Source: a virus. From it: DNA of 45,984 bases. The position numbers and the translations under genes are program-made. The stretch lies in the IMG/VR virus record IMGVR_UViG_3300036861_000287, positions 1 through 45,984 of that record, one strand, 5' to 3'. The notes under the pieces were generated by a model, which saw nothing but the letters and a program-made list of their open reading frames with translations, was not told where the DNA came from and ran no database searches. Each line of letters begins with the position of its first letter. Position 1 is the first letter of the stretch. Of the stretch, positions 7,209 through 14,037 are shown piece after piece.

Positions 7209-7751
7209 TCAGGAAGCCTGCTCACCTCGCAGTTCGGGTGGCAGTTCGATGCCGGCCAGATTGCAGACAGCTTCGACGGTCTCCGCTTCCGGGTACCGGT
7301 CCCATGCGTGCAGGACCTGCCGGGCGAATGCGAGGGAGGCGTCGAGCGCGGCGCGATTGGCGCGAAGCATGGCTGCCCAGTCCTCGAACTCGCGGCGGGT
7401 CATCCTGCGAAACATGACCTGTTGGAAGCCGCCGACTCTTGCCCCTTGCTCGTCACGCATCGGAGTGCCAGCACGAGTGCGGCCGGCGAGGGCCTGCCCG
7501 GTCTCCGGGTCGAGCCATCCCACGCGCCGGGCGATGCCTTCCTTGAGCCATCGTTCTGCGCCATCCAGGCGCATCCGGTCGAGCGCGGCCTGCGCGATCA
7601 TGTCGCCACCCTCGGCGAGTGCCTCGACCCAGGCGGCGAAGTCCGGCGCGAGTTGCGCCGGGGCGGCACGGTCGATCAGGTCGGCCTCTGCCTGCTTGAG
7701 GAACTGGTCGACGAGTGCGCGGAGCGGTGCCGGCTGGCGTCTGGTGCTCAT
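7209..7751 (-). CDS. hypothetical helical phage protein, 180 aa
   Basis: MSTRRQPAPLRALVDQFLKQ..., helical throughout, with a basic patch (MFRRMTRREFEDW). The ATG overlaps the stop of the HTH protein upstream. Probably acts with that protein, since the two are translationally coupled. Function unknown. Confidence 0.55.
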   Translation of the reverse strand: MSTRRQPAPLRALVDQFLKQAEADLIDRAAPAQLAPDFAAWVEALAEGGDMIAQAALDRMRLDGAERWLKEGIARRVGWLDPETGQALAGRTRAGTPMRDEQGARVGGFQQVMFRRMTRREFEDWAAMLRANRAALDASLAFARQVLHAWDRYPEAETVEAVCNLAGIELPPELRGEQAS

Positions 7752-8392
7752 GCCCTGCCTCCTTCGATGACCTTGAGTCCATGCAGGGCACGGTCGAGCT
7801 GGTCGAGCCAGTCCCGCATCTGATGGGTGAGTGACTCGACGGCATAGCGGTCGCTCTCGTCGGTGAGGGCCTCGCCGAGCGCGTCGGTGTCTAGCGGCAG
7901 CAGGTCGCGGGTGAAGGCGCGGCAGCCGGCGTGGAAGTCCCGGAGCAGCCGGGCGCGGGCGATGGAGCCGTCATCAACCTGGCCGGCCATCTGGTCAAGC
8001 CGCTCGTTTTCGTCCGCAGGCTCTGTCCATTCCTGGACAGGCTCGGCGGGAGGTGCTTCCTCGACCTCTGCTTCCTCTGGTTCCTCTGTCCATTCCTGGA
8101 CAAGCTCGGGCTTGCGATCTTCTGCGACCTGGCTCTTGCTGATGCCTAGTACGTCTGCCGTCTCGCGGGTGGTAAGCCCCTCGGCTGTCAATTCGGCAAC
8201 GGCCTCACGGCGCTCAGGAACGGACAAGCGCACATAGCCGCCAAGCCGCTGTTCGACCCATTCCCGGGTCGAGAGACCCAGCGCATCTGGCACACCAAGC
8301 CGCTCGGCCAGGAGAATCTGGCGCCAAGCGCCAGCGGTGATCTGGCCGAGGGCCTGGGTGTACTCCTCAGCGTCGGCAGCATTGATCATCAT
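7748..8392 (-). CDS. HTH DNA-binding protein with VQEWTE repeats
   Basis: 214 residues. An HTH lies at about residues 62-90 (LTAEGLTTRETADVLGISKS), close to ParB-like or sigma region-4 type helices that read DNA. It is followed by two copies of a VQEWTE motif 21 residues apart in an acidic linker, then a helical C-terminal domain. Start at the ATGATG overlapping the Cro-like gene's stop. Likely the second gene of the lytic operon and a regulator or replication or partition factor. The DNA encoding the VQEWTE repeats is palindromic (see the repeat entries). Confidence 0.6.
   Translation of the reverse strand: MMINAADAEEYTQALGQITAGAWRQILLAERLGVPDALGLSTREWVEQRLGGYVRLSVPERREAVAELTAEGLTTRETADVLGISKSQVAEDRKPELVQEWTEEPEEAEVEEAPPAEPVQEWTEPADENERLDQMAGQVDDGSIARARLLRDFHAGCRAFTRDLLPLDTDALGEALTDESDRYAVESLTHQMRDWLDQLDRALHGLKVIEGGRA
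8024..8039. repeat. 16-bp palindrome, copy 1
   Basis: TGTCCATTCCTGGACA: perfect 6-bp arms around TTCC. An identical copy lies at 8087-8102, 63 bp away, and the surrounding 27 bases match except one. Both copies encode VQEW within an HTH protein. It may be simply a coding duplication or a binding site for the protein itself. Confidence 0.7.
8087..8102. repeat. 16-bp palindrome, copy 2
   Basis: Identical to 8024-8039. The spacing of 63 bp is six helical turns of 10.5 bp, which would place both sites on the same DNA face if they are bound. Confidence 0.7.
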
Positions 8393-8610
8393 CGCGCTGC
8401 GGCCTCCGGCTCCGGCTCGGCCACCAGCTCGCCCGGCTCGACCTGGAGCGCGCGGGCGTAGAGCCGCAGCGACGCGAGATCCTTCGGTTCGCGCTGGCCC
8501 GTCTCCCACCGCTGGATGACGTCCTCTCCGACGCCGCAGAGTTGGCCGACCTGCTTGAGCGTCAGCTTCAGGTCCTTGCGTCGCCGTCTGGCGAGGGGGG
8601 CATTCAGCAC
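8389..8610 (-). CDS. Cro/CI-type HTH regulator (Cro candidate)
   Basis: 73 residues with a complete HTH_3 (lambda-repressor-like) domain at about 15-62: LTLKQVGQLCGVGEDVIQRW, then a short acidic tail. It is the first gene of the leftward operon, directly divergent from the repressor candidate. By analogy with other temperate phages it would bind the shared operators and favour lytic growth. The ATG follows its promoter by about 45 bases. Confidence 0.75.
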   Translation of the reverse strand: MLNAPLARRRRKDLKLTLKQVGQLCGVGEDVIQRWETGQREPKDLASLRLYARALQVEPGELVAEPEPEAAAR

Positions 8611-8651
8611 GGTGGTGGTACTCCCTTCAAGCCAGCGAGTAGGTTCCTGGG

Positions 8652-8680
8652 ACGCTACGCCGGGCTTGGCGCCGTGTCAA
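8652..8680 (-). promoter_or_regulatory. leftward early promoter
   Basis: On the minus strand, TTGACA (8680-8675), a 17-base spacer, then TAGCGT (8657-8652). This is a near-consensus actinobacterial housekeeping promoter and would drive the Cro-like gene and the long minus-strand operon. A CTTGGC site lies in its spacer. Confidence 0.7.
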
Positions 8681-8682
8681 TA
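8664..8682. promoter_or_regulatory. operator candidate O3 in the leftward promoter
   Basis: GCTTGGCGCCGTGTCAATA shares CTTGGC and the downstream CAA with the 19-bp site at 8715-8733. It lies between the -35 and -10 of the leftward promoter, where a bound repressor would block it. Confidence 0.5.
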
Positions 8683-8711
8683 CCGTGATGAAGTTGCCCC
8701 ACTATCCCCCC

Positions 8712-8741
8712 TTGACTTGGCACGTGGGCAAGTTCTAGGGT
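8712..8741 (+). promoter_or_regulatory. rightward repressor promoter
   Basis: TTGACT (8712-8717), 18 bases, TAGGGT (8736-8741), a typical actinobacterial pair. It points at the repressor candidate at 8791, whose ATG has GGAGGAG at 8772-8778. The -35 box overlaps a palindromic operator candidate. Confidence 0.7.
8715..8733. promoter_or_regulatory. operator candidate O1, 19-bp palindrome
   Basis: ACTTGGCACGTGGGCAAGT has matching ACTTG/CAAGT arms around nine bases and covers the -35 box and spacer of the rightward promoter. The size fits a dimeric HTH repressor. Confidence 0.55.
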
Positions 8742-8757
8742 TGTCCCAATGCCAAGT
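8741..8757. promoter_or_regulatory. operator candidate O2
   Basis: On the minus strand it reads ACTTGGCATTGGGACAA, matching the first eight bases of O1. It lies around the expected transcription start of the rightward promoter. The TGCCAAGT arm (8750-8757) is the exact inverse of 8715-8722. Confidence 0.5.
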
Positions 8758-8790
8758 AACCGCCGGTCTGGGGAGGAGTAGGGACCTACC

Positions 8791-9333
8791 ATGGAAGAGA
8801 CCTTCGCGGACCTCATCGACCGCAAGGCGCGAGACGCCGGCCTGAACGACTACCAGCTATCTGCCGCGATCGGGCTGCTACCCGACAACAAGGTGTTCAG
8901 TCCCAAGCAGGTCAACCGGGTGCGCATGGGCGAACAACGACTCATCCCGGCCGCTGTGCTCTGGCGGTTGGTTGAGGTGCTCGACCTCGACCCGGCCCTG
9001 GCATGGAAGAAGGCGCTGGAGGCGATCGACTTCTGGCCGAAGAACTTGACGGCTGAACAGCTGCGGATGGTCACGCGCCCCGCGGTGCCGGCGCTCGCGG
9101 CGGCGAGCGCAACCTCCCGGCGCCGCCGCAGTGACCGTCCCGTTCGTGTGCAGGGCAAACGCACTCAGGACCAGTTGTATGCATACCCCTGGCCAGCCAG
9201 TATGCCCGAGCAAACGCACAAGGCGCCCTTTGTTCGTTCGCCCAGGTCAAACGTCATCTCAGGTCACCGGCCCGCGCTCACCATCATCGCAGGTGAGAAG
9301 GACCAGGGCGAAACCGGACAGGAGGCAGCATGA
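8791..9333 (+). CDS. immunity repressor candidate (HTH protein)
   Basis: 180 residues. The N-terminal 75 form a helical DNA-binding candidate (FADLIDRKARDAGLNDYQLS then FSPKQVNRVRMGEQRLIP), reminiscent of lambda-type HTH domains. The C-terminal half is basic (ATSRRRRSDRPVRVQGKRT) and disordered, without the S24 peptidase domain that LexA-like repressors carry. Divergent position from the Cro-like gene and the shared operators make it the best lysogeny repressor. Its stop overlaps the next ATG. Confidence 0.6.
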   Translation: MEETFADLIDRKARDAGLNDYQLSAAIGLLPDNKVFSPKQVNRVRMGEQRLIPAAVLWRLVEVLDLDPALAWKKALEAIDFWPKNLTAEQLRMVTRPAVPALAAASATSRRRRSDRPVRVQGKRTQDQLYAYPWPASMPEQTHKAPFVRSPRSNVISGHRPALTIIAGEKDQGETGQEAA

Positions 9334-9464
9334 CTGAAGCACAGGCAGGCGTGCTCGTCGCAGTCGCCATCTATAGCGCCATCGAACTGACGATCCTCAA
9401 CTGGAGGCTCAACAGGTTGCGGTGGTTCTTCGAGGACCGGGACGAGGATCGGGATCGGGTCTGA
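9330..9464 (+). CDS. small membrane protein, 44 aa
   Basis: MTEAQAGVLVAVAIYSAIEL is a membrane helix, followed by a charged tail ending DRDEDRDRV. ATGA-coupled to the repressor candidate, so probably made in lysogens. Could be an exclusion factor by position; no family recognised. Confidence 0.6.
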   Translation: MTEAQAGVLVAVAIYSAIELTILNWRLNRLRWFFEDRDEDRDRV

Positions 9465-9727
9465 TGGCTCAGCCGCAGCAGCGATGGAGTCCACAGACTT
9501 GGCGGCGGGATAGAAACAGGATCGACTGGTTCCGCTGGGATGCACCTGAGCCGGTCGAGACGTGGATGATGACCTATCCATTCCCGCTACGAGGCGGCAG
9601 CGTGGTCGCTCGGTTGGTATTGCCGGTCAACCTGACCGAGCAGGAGTGCGAACGGCTCCGCCGGCACATGCTGGCGCTAGCAGTTGATCCTGCCCCGGGA
9701 GACGATCTTGTTGTCCCTGACCGGTAG
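9464..9727 (+). CDS. hypothetical protein, 87 aa
   Basis: MAQPQQRWSPQTWRRDRNRI..., a basic Trp-rich N-terminus and a folded C-terminal part (LVLPVNLTEQECERLRRHML). Starts on the last base of the previous stop. Expressed with the repressor candidate. Function unknown. Confidence 0.6.
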   Translation: MAQPQQRWSPQTWRRDRNRIDWFRWDAPEPVETWMMTYPFPLRGGSVVARLVLPVNLTEQECERLRRHMLALAVDPAPGDDLVVPDR

Positions 9728-9746
9728 TGCACAGCTTGCTTGCACT
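9726..9746. repeat. inverted repeat between repressor operon and integrase
   Basis: AGTGCA (9726-9731) and TGCACT (9741-9746) flank a nine-base centre that itself pairs AGC with GCT. It lies immediately after the stop of the third lysogeny gene. Could be a weak terminator or an integrase-arm site. The rest of the gap (9747-9859) shows nothing else clear. Confidence 0.4.
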
Positions 9747-9859
9747 GTCCCCTCCGGTGAACTACCCGCCTTTGGCCGCTGTGACCCGCCCGTGACCTTG
9801 CCGGCGAATGCTGCTCTCCTGCTGCCGAGTGCCCAACCACTCGCCACGGGGGGAGCACC

Positions 9860-10975
9860 TTGCCCGGTCCATGGGTCTACATCCTGCTGTACCTGTACTT
9901 CTATGCCTGCGTCTGGCGGTGGCTCCAGGTCATCTGCCCCGCGCTGGCACCAGACCGTCGGTCGGTCGCCATCCTGGTGCTGGTCGCCGTGAGCGTCTGG
10001 CTCGACGACCACCACCACCTCGCCGACGTCGACCTGCAGCTGCTCGGCGTCGTCACGTTCCCCGCGCTATGGCGCGACTACCGATTCTGGCTCGTCGTCG
10101 AGTCCGAACACGAACCATCCACCGTCAGCGAATACCGCCGCCACTGCTACGGCTTCGCCGAGTTCCTCGCCCTGCAGACCCGACCCAAGCTCTGGCATCA
10201 GGCCAAGGACCGCGACCTGTACCGGCGACTGGAGCTGCCGGTCAAGACCGGGCCGCGTGCTGGGCTGCCGCTGGCACCGCAGTCCCGGGCCAAGATCATC
10301 ACCGCCGTGTGCGGCATGTACCGGTTCGCGTTCGAGGCCGGCTACCTGCGCCGCAACCCGATGGCGCTGGTCCGCCCCCCCAAGATCCGCGAAGGCGCCC
10401 CACGGTCACTGGACCCCAACGAGCTGTCGAAGCTGCTGTGGAACGCCGAGAACGACGACCGCATGTATCTGCTCATCTGGCTCGGCTATGGCGCGACATT
10501 GCGGTGCGCGGAGATCGCCGGCGCGAGGGTCGAGGACTTCTATCCCGACCCGCGTCCCGGGCGGCTCCGGGTCGTCGGCAAGGGCCGGAAGGAGCGGTGG
10601 GTGCCGCTGGGGGTGGAGGTCCGCGCCGCCCTGGACCGGCACCTGGCCGCCCGCGGGGCGCAGCCGGGCGAGCCGCTGGTGGACAACCGCCGGTTCCCCG
10701 GGCGGCCGCTGCAGCCCCGGTCGGTGTCGCGGCTCCTCGGCGACTTCATCCACGGGATCCTGCCGCGCGGGTCGGCGCACTGGCTGCGGCACACAGGCGC
10801 GACACGAGCGCTCGAGGCGGCCGAGGGGACCAACCTCGAGGAGGTCCGGGAGTTGCTGGGTCATGCGACCGACAAGACGACCCGGGCGTACGTTCGGGCG
10901 TATCAGTGGAATGTGCGGGCCCGTGCGGTCGACCGGATCGACGACCCACGCCAGCCGAGGAAGGCGAGAACATGA
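9860..10975 (+). CDS. tyrosine recombinase (integrase) with hydrophobic N-terminal extension
   Basis: 371 residues. The catalytic domain is complete: Arg215 (GATLRCAEI), Lys241/244 (GKGRKERW), His307 and Arg310 (HWLRHTGAT), His335 (LLGHATDKT) and Tyr344 (RAYVR). A SAM-like core-binding domain starts near residue 67 (FPALWRDYRFWL). The first 50 residues are unusual: two hydrophobic stretches (about 5-26 and 36-48) that look like membrane helices. The TTG start has GGGGGGAG six bases before it; the only later starts, GTG at codons 40 and 44, lack a ribosome site. It would insert the phage into the host chromosome; whether it is membrane-bound is open. Confidence 0.85.
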   Translation: MPGPWVYILLYLYFYACVWRWLQVICPALAPDRRSVAILVLVAVSVWLDDHHHLADVDLQLLGVVTFPALWRDYRFWLVVESEHEPSTVSEYRRHCYGFAEFLALQTRPKLWHQAKDRDLYRRLELPVKTGPRAGLPLAPQSRAKIITAVCGMYRFAFEAGYLRRNPMALVRPPKIREGAPRSLDPNELSKLLWNAENDDRMYLLIWLGYGATLRCAEIAGARVEDFYPDPRPGRLRVVGKGRKERWVPLGVEVRAALDRHLAARGAQPGEPLVDNRRFPGRPLQPRSVSRLLGDFIHGILPRGSAHWLRHTGATRALEAAEGTNLEEVRELLGHATDKTTRAYVRAYQWNVRARAVDRIDDPRQPRKART

Positions 10976-11229
10976 CCAAGGACACACCGATCGACCAGAT
11001 GATCGAGGCGTTCTGGGACCTCTGCGATGACGGAGACGGCTGGCACTTCGAGTTCGCCGTCGATCAGTGGTGGGGGTTCGGTGCCCGCTGCGATCATCAT
11101 CCCTATCAGGGACCGTACGCGGGCGTTCCCTGGGCAACTTGGACATGGAACGCCCAGAGTCACGGGGCAACCGATCTGAGCACCGCCATCATCAAGGTAT
11201 ATGAGCAGGCAAAGGCGGCGCATCCATGA
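10972..11229 (+). CDS. hypothetical protein, 85 aa
   Basis: MTKDTPIDQMIEAFWDLCDD, Trp- and His-rich, with a central DQWWGFGARCDHHPYQG. The ATG overlaps the integrase stop, so it is co-translated. A role in integration or excision control is possible but not shown. Confidence 0.65.
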   Translation: MTKDTPIDQMIEAFWDLCDDGDGWHFEFAVDQWWGFGARCDHHPYQGPYAGVPWATWTWNAQSHGATDLSTAIIKVYEQAKAAHP

Positions 11230-11272
11230 TCCCGCATCCCCGACCCGCGCCGCCCGGCCAGGAAGTGACCCG

Positions 11273-11533
11273 ATGAGCTACGCACGGTTCGGATGGGACG
11301 GCAGCGATGTCTACGTGTTCAAGTCGGTCGGCGACCAAGAGCATCCCAACGGCTGGCTGGAATGCTGTTCATGCTCACTGATACCTGGTTGGTTCCGGGC
11401 GTTCTCAACCGCTGGCATGATCTGGCATCTGTGGGCGCATATGGCCGCTGGCCAGCATGTTCCCAGCGATGTCATCCCAGAACTACGGGCCGACGATATG
11501 GAGAACTTCCCATGCCGCCCGTCCAGGAGGTGA
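11273..11533 (+). CDS. hypothetical protein, 86 aa
   Basis: MSYARFGWDGSDVYVFKSVG, followed by a CCSC cluster and HLWAHM, a possible zinc site. A family of short actinophage proteins begins with a similar YARF..DSDVYVF motif. Preceded by AGGAAG. Function unknown. Confidence 0.65.
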   Translation: MSYARFGWDGSDVYVFKSVGDQEHPNGWLECCSCSLIPGWFRAFSTAGMIWHLWAHMAAGQHVPSDVIPELRADDMENFPCRPSRR

Positions 11534-11571
11534 CAGCTTCGGAGCTCCGACCCACTGATCGCGGCCGCTAG

Positions 11572-11799
11572 CCGACACAGCGAACCCGCGCGCGCACCGT
11601 CCCGCCTCGACGTTCCTGCAGGGCGCCGAGACCCCACCCTCGAAGTCCTAACCACCTACTAGCTGCTACCGATTTGGTAGTTCGGCCTGGCCAGGCCACG
11701 CACATGAAACATGATTCATGAACCATGCAGGTCAACGACGTAAGGTGGCCCCGCCGACGTGGTAGACGCCAGCGGGGCCGGTAGGCCAAGGAGAGAGCC
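11572..11799. promoter_or_regulatory. 228-bp intergenic region rich in palindromes
   Basis: No gene found. It contains CTACC/GGTAG around five bases (11666-11680), a perfect 14-bp palindrome GGCCTGGCCAGGCC (11684-11697), and the AT-rich palindrome CATGATTCATG (11710-11720) next to CATGAA repeats. A TAAGGT (11741-11746) could serve as a -10 box for the genes that follow, but no good -35 is seen. Lying just after the integrase block, it is the best place to look for attP or excise sites. Confidence 0.4.
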
Positions 11800-12003
11800 T
11801 TGACCCTTGCAGATAATCGCGCAGCCCGCATCCGAGCGGTAGCCGCCATGGTCGCCCACATCGCCGACTACAACCACGACCGCCTTCACCTCGTGTTCCT
11901 GGCCTGCGACGAGTTCGCCCTCCCCGTCCCGCCACCCGTCCGCGAGTTCGAGGGCCACCTACGACGGTGGTCCGTCGCAATCCAGAAGGGGGCACGCCCA
12001 TGA
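11800..12003 (+). CDS. hypothetical helical protein, 67 aa
   Basis: TTG start with AAGGAGAG just upstream; product MTLADNRAARIRAVAAMVAH. Helical, no motif. The stop overlaps the next ATG (ATGA). Function unknown. Confidence 0.6.
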   Translation: MTLADNRAARIRAVAAMVAHIADYNHDRLHLVFLACDEFALPVPPPVREFEGHLRRWSVAIQKGARP

Positions 12004-12455
12004 CCGACCCGCTGGCCGAGATCAAGGCACGCGACGAGGTACTTGCCGACTGGCATGAGACCTACGAAACCGTCACCGAGGACGAGGCCGAGCGGGCGCG
12101 CTATACGGGCTGGAAGCCAGCCCCTTCGCCGATGCGGCGGTGCCGCCAATGCGGTGCGGCAGCCCTCGACTACCCCGAGATCGACCTGGAGCACACCGTC
12201 GATTGCCCCGTACCGCCCGCCTTGGCGGCTGGGGGCACCGACCATGCCTGGCTCATCGGCGAGGTCGAGCGGCTCCGGGAGCTGCTGGGTCGCCTGGAAT
12301 GGGCCGGCACGATCGTCTTTGATGAGTGGTACGACAAGGGTAAATGTTGCCCGGTCTGCAGGGGCGAGCAAGACGACGGCCACGCTCCCGGCTGCGAACT
12401 GGCCGCCGCGATCCGGCCGACTAGCCTCGACCCACCCGAAGGCTCCCAGCCATGA
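12000..12455 (+). CDS. protein with two Cys/His clusters, 151 aa
   Basis: Cluster one is RRCRQCGAAALDYPEIDLEH followed by DCPV; cluster two is CCPVCRG followed by GHAPGCEL. Each is a plausible zinc site (CxxC...HxxxC). A helix (about 82-100) separates them. This repeated CxxC...H...C layout is common in short actinophage proteins of unknown role. Coupled on both sides by ATGA. Confidence 0.65.
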   Translation: MTDPLAEIKARDEVLADWHETYETVTEDEAERARYTGWKPAPSPMRRCRQCGAAALDYPEIDLEHTVDCPVPPALAAGGTDHAWLIGEVERLRELLGRLEWAGTIVFDEWYDKGKCCPVCRGEQDDGHAPGCELAAAIRPTSLDPPEGSQP

Positions 12456-12682
12456 GCATCTTCATCACGGGACGCTACTACTGTGCCGCGCCGGTCGGTG
12501 ATGGCAAGTGCGGGCAGCTGATAACCAACGCGGTCTGCGACCCGATCGAGGGGCCGAACGACGGGCTGTTCCGCACCCTTCTGCCTGGCCCCACCATCAC
12601 GCACCTACCGTGCGGGCATAACTGGTGGCGCGGGCAAGGCTGGGAACCGAAGCTCGAGCGGGTTCCCTGGGCGACGGATTGA
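12452..12682 (+). CDS. small zinc-binding protein, 76 aa
   Basis: MSIFITGRYYCAAPVGDGKC, later LPCGHNWWRG. The CPCGH-like ending with earlier Cys residues suggests a zinc fold. ATGA-coupled; last gene before a strong hairpin. Function unknown. Confidence 0.6.
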   Translation: MSIFITGRYYCAAPVGDGKCGQLITNAVCDPIEGPNDGLFRTLLPGPTITHLPCGHNWWRGQGWEPKLERVPWATD

Positions 12683-12724
12683 GTCAACCCACCCGAAGTG
12701 ATAGACCGTCCCGGAACGTGAAGC

Positions 12725-12760
12725 GGCCCGGGGACCGTCCCAACACGGTATCCCCGGGCC
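12725..12760 (+). terminator. hairpin terminator
   Basis: GGCCCGGGGA (12725-12734) pairs perfectly with TCCCCGGGCC (12751-12760), and the loop carries a second CCGT/ACGG pairing. There is no U-tract, as is usual in high-GC phages. It lies between the coupled gene set and a small membrane gene. The loop core CGTCCCAACACGG recurs near 12987-13001 inside another hairpin. Confidence 0.65.
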
Positions 12761-12797
12761 TAGGCCGACGCACCCAATGGGGAGGAGCGCCAGCCGT

Positions 12798-12929
12798 ATG
12801 GGCATCTCTATCAGCATCGCTGTCGTCTTGCTAGTCCTCGCCGTGGCCGCCGAGACCATCTGGATCGAGCGGGACACCTGGCGCAAGTGGCTGGCCGTCC
12901 GCATGTTCGAGGACCAAGACCACCCCTGA
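12798..12929 (+). CDS. small membrane protein, 43 aa
   Basis: MGISISIAVVLLVLAVAAET is a membrane helix, followed by a charged amphipathic tail. GGGGAGGAG precedes the ATG by about 11 bases. Last plus-strand gene of the central block. Function unknown. Confidence 0.6.
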   Translation: MGISISIAVVLLVLAVAAETIWIERDTWRKWLAVRMFEDQDHP

Positions 12930-13027
12930 GCATCGAGGGTCGGGCCGGTGCAATGGGGCCGGCTCGGCGAGCGGGCGGCCTGGCCCTACCCGTCCCAACA
13001 CGGGCGGGCCGGGTCGCCCCAGCCAAA

Positions 13028-13073
13028 CAACAATGCGCCCCACTCCCGCGGAGGAGGGGGCGCAAGATTGTTG
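13028..13073. terminator. bidirectional terminator between converging operons
   Basis: CAACAAT plus GCGCCCC (13028-13041) pair with GGGGCGC (13057-13063) and ATTGTTG (13067-13073), with a three-base bulge and a loop that contains a further CTCC/GGAG stem. The plus strand continues TTGGTGTTT. It separates the plus-strand lysogeny block from the end of the minus-strand late operon and could stop both. Confidence 0.75.
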
Positions 13074-13095
13074 GTGTTTCCGCAGCCGGATCCTA

Positions 13096-13347
13096 CTACG
13101 GCGCCTCGAACGGTGGCGCCTGCTGCCGCCTCGACTCGCGGACCCGGCGGACCCGGCGGGCCAGCAGCGCCTCCGCGGACGGCGGTGGCCGGTTCCGCAC
13201 GAAGTACACCCCGGCGGCGTTGACCGCCAGCGCACCCGTCACCACCCACGGTGGCAGGTCGCGCGGGTCGGCGGCGATGTAGGCGGCGGCCTCCAGCACG
13301 CCGAGGGCGGCCACCACCAGGAACTTCCGCATGCGGGCGAGGTTCAC
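13096..13347 (-). CDS. small membrane protein, 83 aa
   Basis: GTG start (MNLARMRKFLVVAALGVLEA), two hydrophobic stretches (about 8-24 and 35-51), then a basic Arg-rich tail. Last gene of the late operon, close to the lysis genes, so a holin-like or lysis-accessory role is conceivable. GTGA overlap with the previous gene. Confidence 0.6.
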   Translation of the reverse strand: MNLARMRKFLVVAALGVLEAAAYIAADPRDLPPWVVTGALAVNAAGVYFVRNRPPPSAEALLARRVRRVRESRRQQAPPFEAP

Positions 13348-13463
13348 GGCCTGTTCCCTCCGCTGCAGTGCCGCGGCTCCAGCTGATGCAGGAGCCGCCT
13401 TCTATGGCCGTTGGTTCCGGACCTGGAACGTCGGCAGCGGCGTACCCGCTCGGTCTCGGTCAT
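13344..13463 (-). CDS. short basic protein, 39 aa
   Basis: MTETERVRRCRRSRSGTNGH, very Arg/His-rich. The ATG follows GGGG closely, and its stop overlaps the next GTG. Coding status is uncertain because the composition is what a GC-rich shadow frame would give, but the overlap pattern fits. Confidence 0.35.
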   Translation of the reverse strand: MTETERVRRCRRSRSGTNGHRRRLLHQLEPRHCSGGNRP

Positions 13464-13473
13464 CAGCATCCCC

Positions 13474-13638
13474 TCAGCCGTCGTAGTCCACGAACTCAAC
13501 CGGGTCATTTCGGCTGCTCTCTGGCATTGGTACTGGTGGTGGGACGCCCATGTCGATGAGGCCACCGCGGGCATACCGGGCGTCCTCCACGGTCTGCCTG
13601 TACTGCTCCCGCCATCGGCGTAGCCAACTCATCATCAT
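13474..13638 (-). CDS. hypothetical protein, 54 aa
   Basis: Three ATG codons in a row begin the gene, followed by SWLRRWREQYRQTVEDARYA; a GGGAG lies shortly upstream. A helical basic N-terminus and an acidic, Pro-rich C-terminus ending EFVDYDG. Function unknown. Confidence 0.55.
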   Translation of the reverse strand: MMMSWLRRWREQYRQTVEDARYARGGLIDMGVPPPVPMPESSRNDPVEFVDYDG

Positions 13639-13665
13639 TCGTCTCCCGTCCTCAACACCTTCAGT

Positions 13666-14037
13666 TCACATGCCGCGCGTGACATATCCGCGGGCGATTA
13701 GATAGCTGTTCAGCTCGGCACCGTTGGGTGCGACCACCACCCCGACGTACCGCTGGAAGGTCATCTCCTCGTTGATCTCTTTCAGGCTGCCCTGACTCCA
13801 GAAGGTCGTCACGGTCACAAACCCTTCCGGGGCGTGCTCGTTCAGCCACGCGATCACGTCCGCCCGCGCGGCCGGCCCGTCGGCCTCTCGCAACTCCGGC
13901 GCGCGAACGTCCTTGAGCCGGATCCAGTCGCGGGTGCGGATGTGGTCGCCACGGTCGATATCGACCCTGATGGTGTCCCCGTCATACACCGACAGCACTT
14001 GGCAAACCGGGTAGATTCGGGGCACCCGTTTGTTCAT
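13666..14037 (-). CDS. SNase-like (thermonuclease family) nuclease
   Basis: 123 residues with the staphylococcal nuclease fold: VLSVYDGDTIRVDID, WIRLKDVRAPELRE (Arg and Glu of the active site), FQRYVGVV (second Arg) and LNSYLIARGYV. The length is about that of the bare domain. No signal peptide, so it would act in the cytoplasm on DNA or RNA, in contrast to secreted relatives. It overlaps the RHH gene upstream by ATGA. Its place at the end of the late operon, near the endolysin, is unusual for a recombination nuclease and may point to host DNA degradation. Confidence 0.8.
   Translation of the reverse strand: MNKRVPRIYPVCQVLSVYDGDTIRVDIDRGDHIRTRDWIRLKDVRAPELREADGPAARADVIAWLNEHAPEGFVTVTTFWSQGSLKEINEEMTFQRYVGVVVAPNGAELNSYLIARGYVTRGM

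Noticed and set aside
9808-11229. 473-codon plus-strand frame over the integrase
   Set aside because: Its product is a mass of Arg, Pro and Ala without any domain and is out of frame with the recombinase, which has all catalytic residues.
11512-11571. 19-codon frame MPPVQEVTASELRPTDRGR inside and beyond the gene at 11273-11533
   Set aside because: Only weak initiation context; nothing follows it. Left out.
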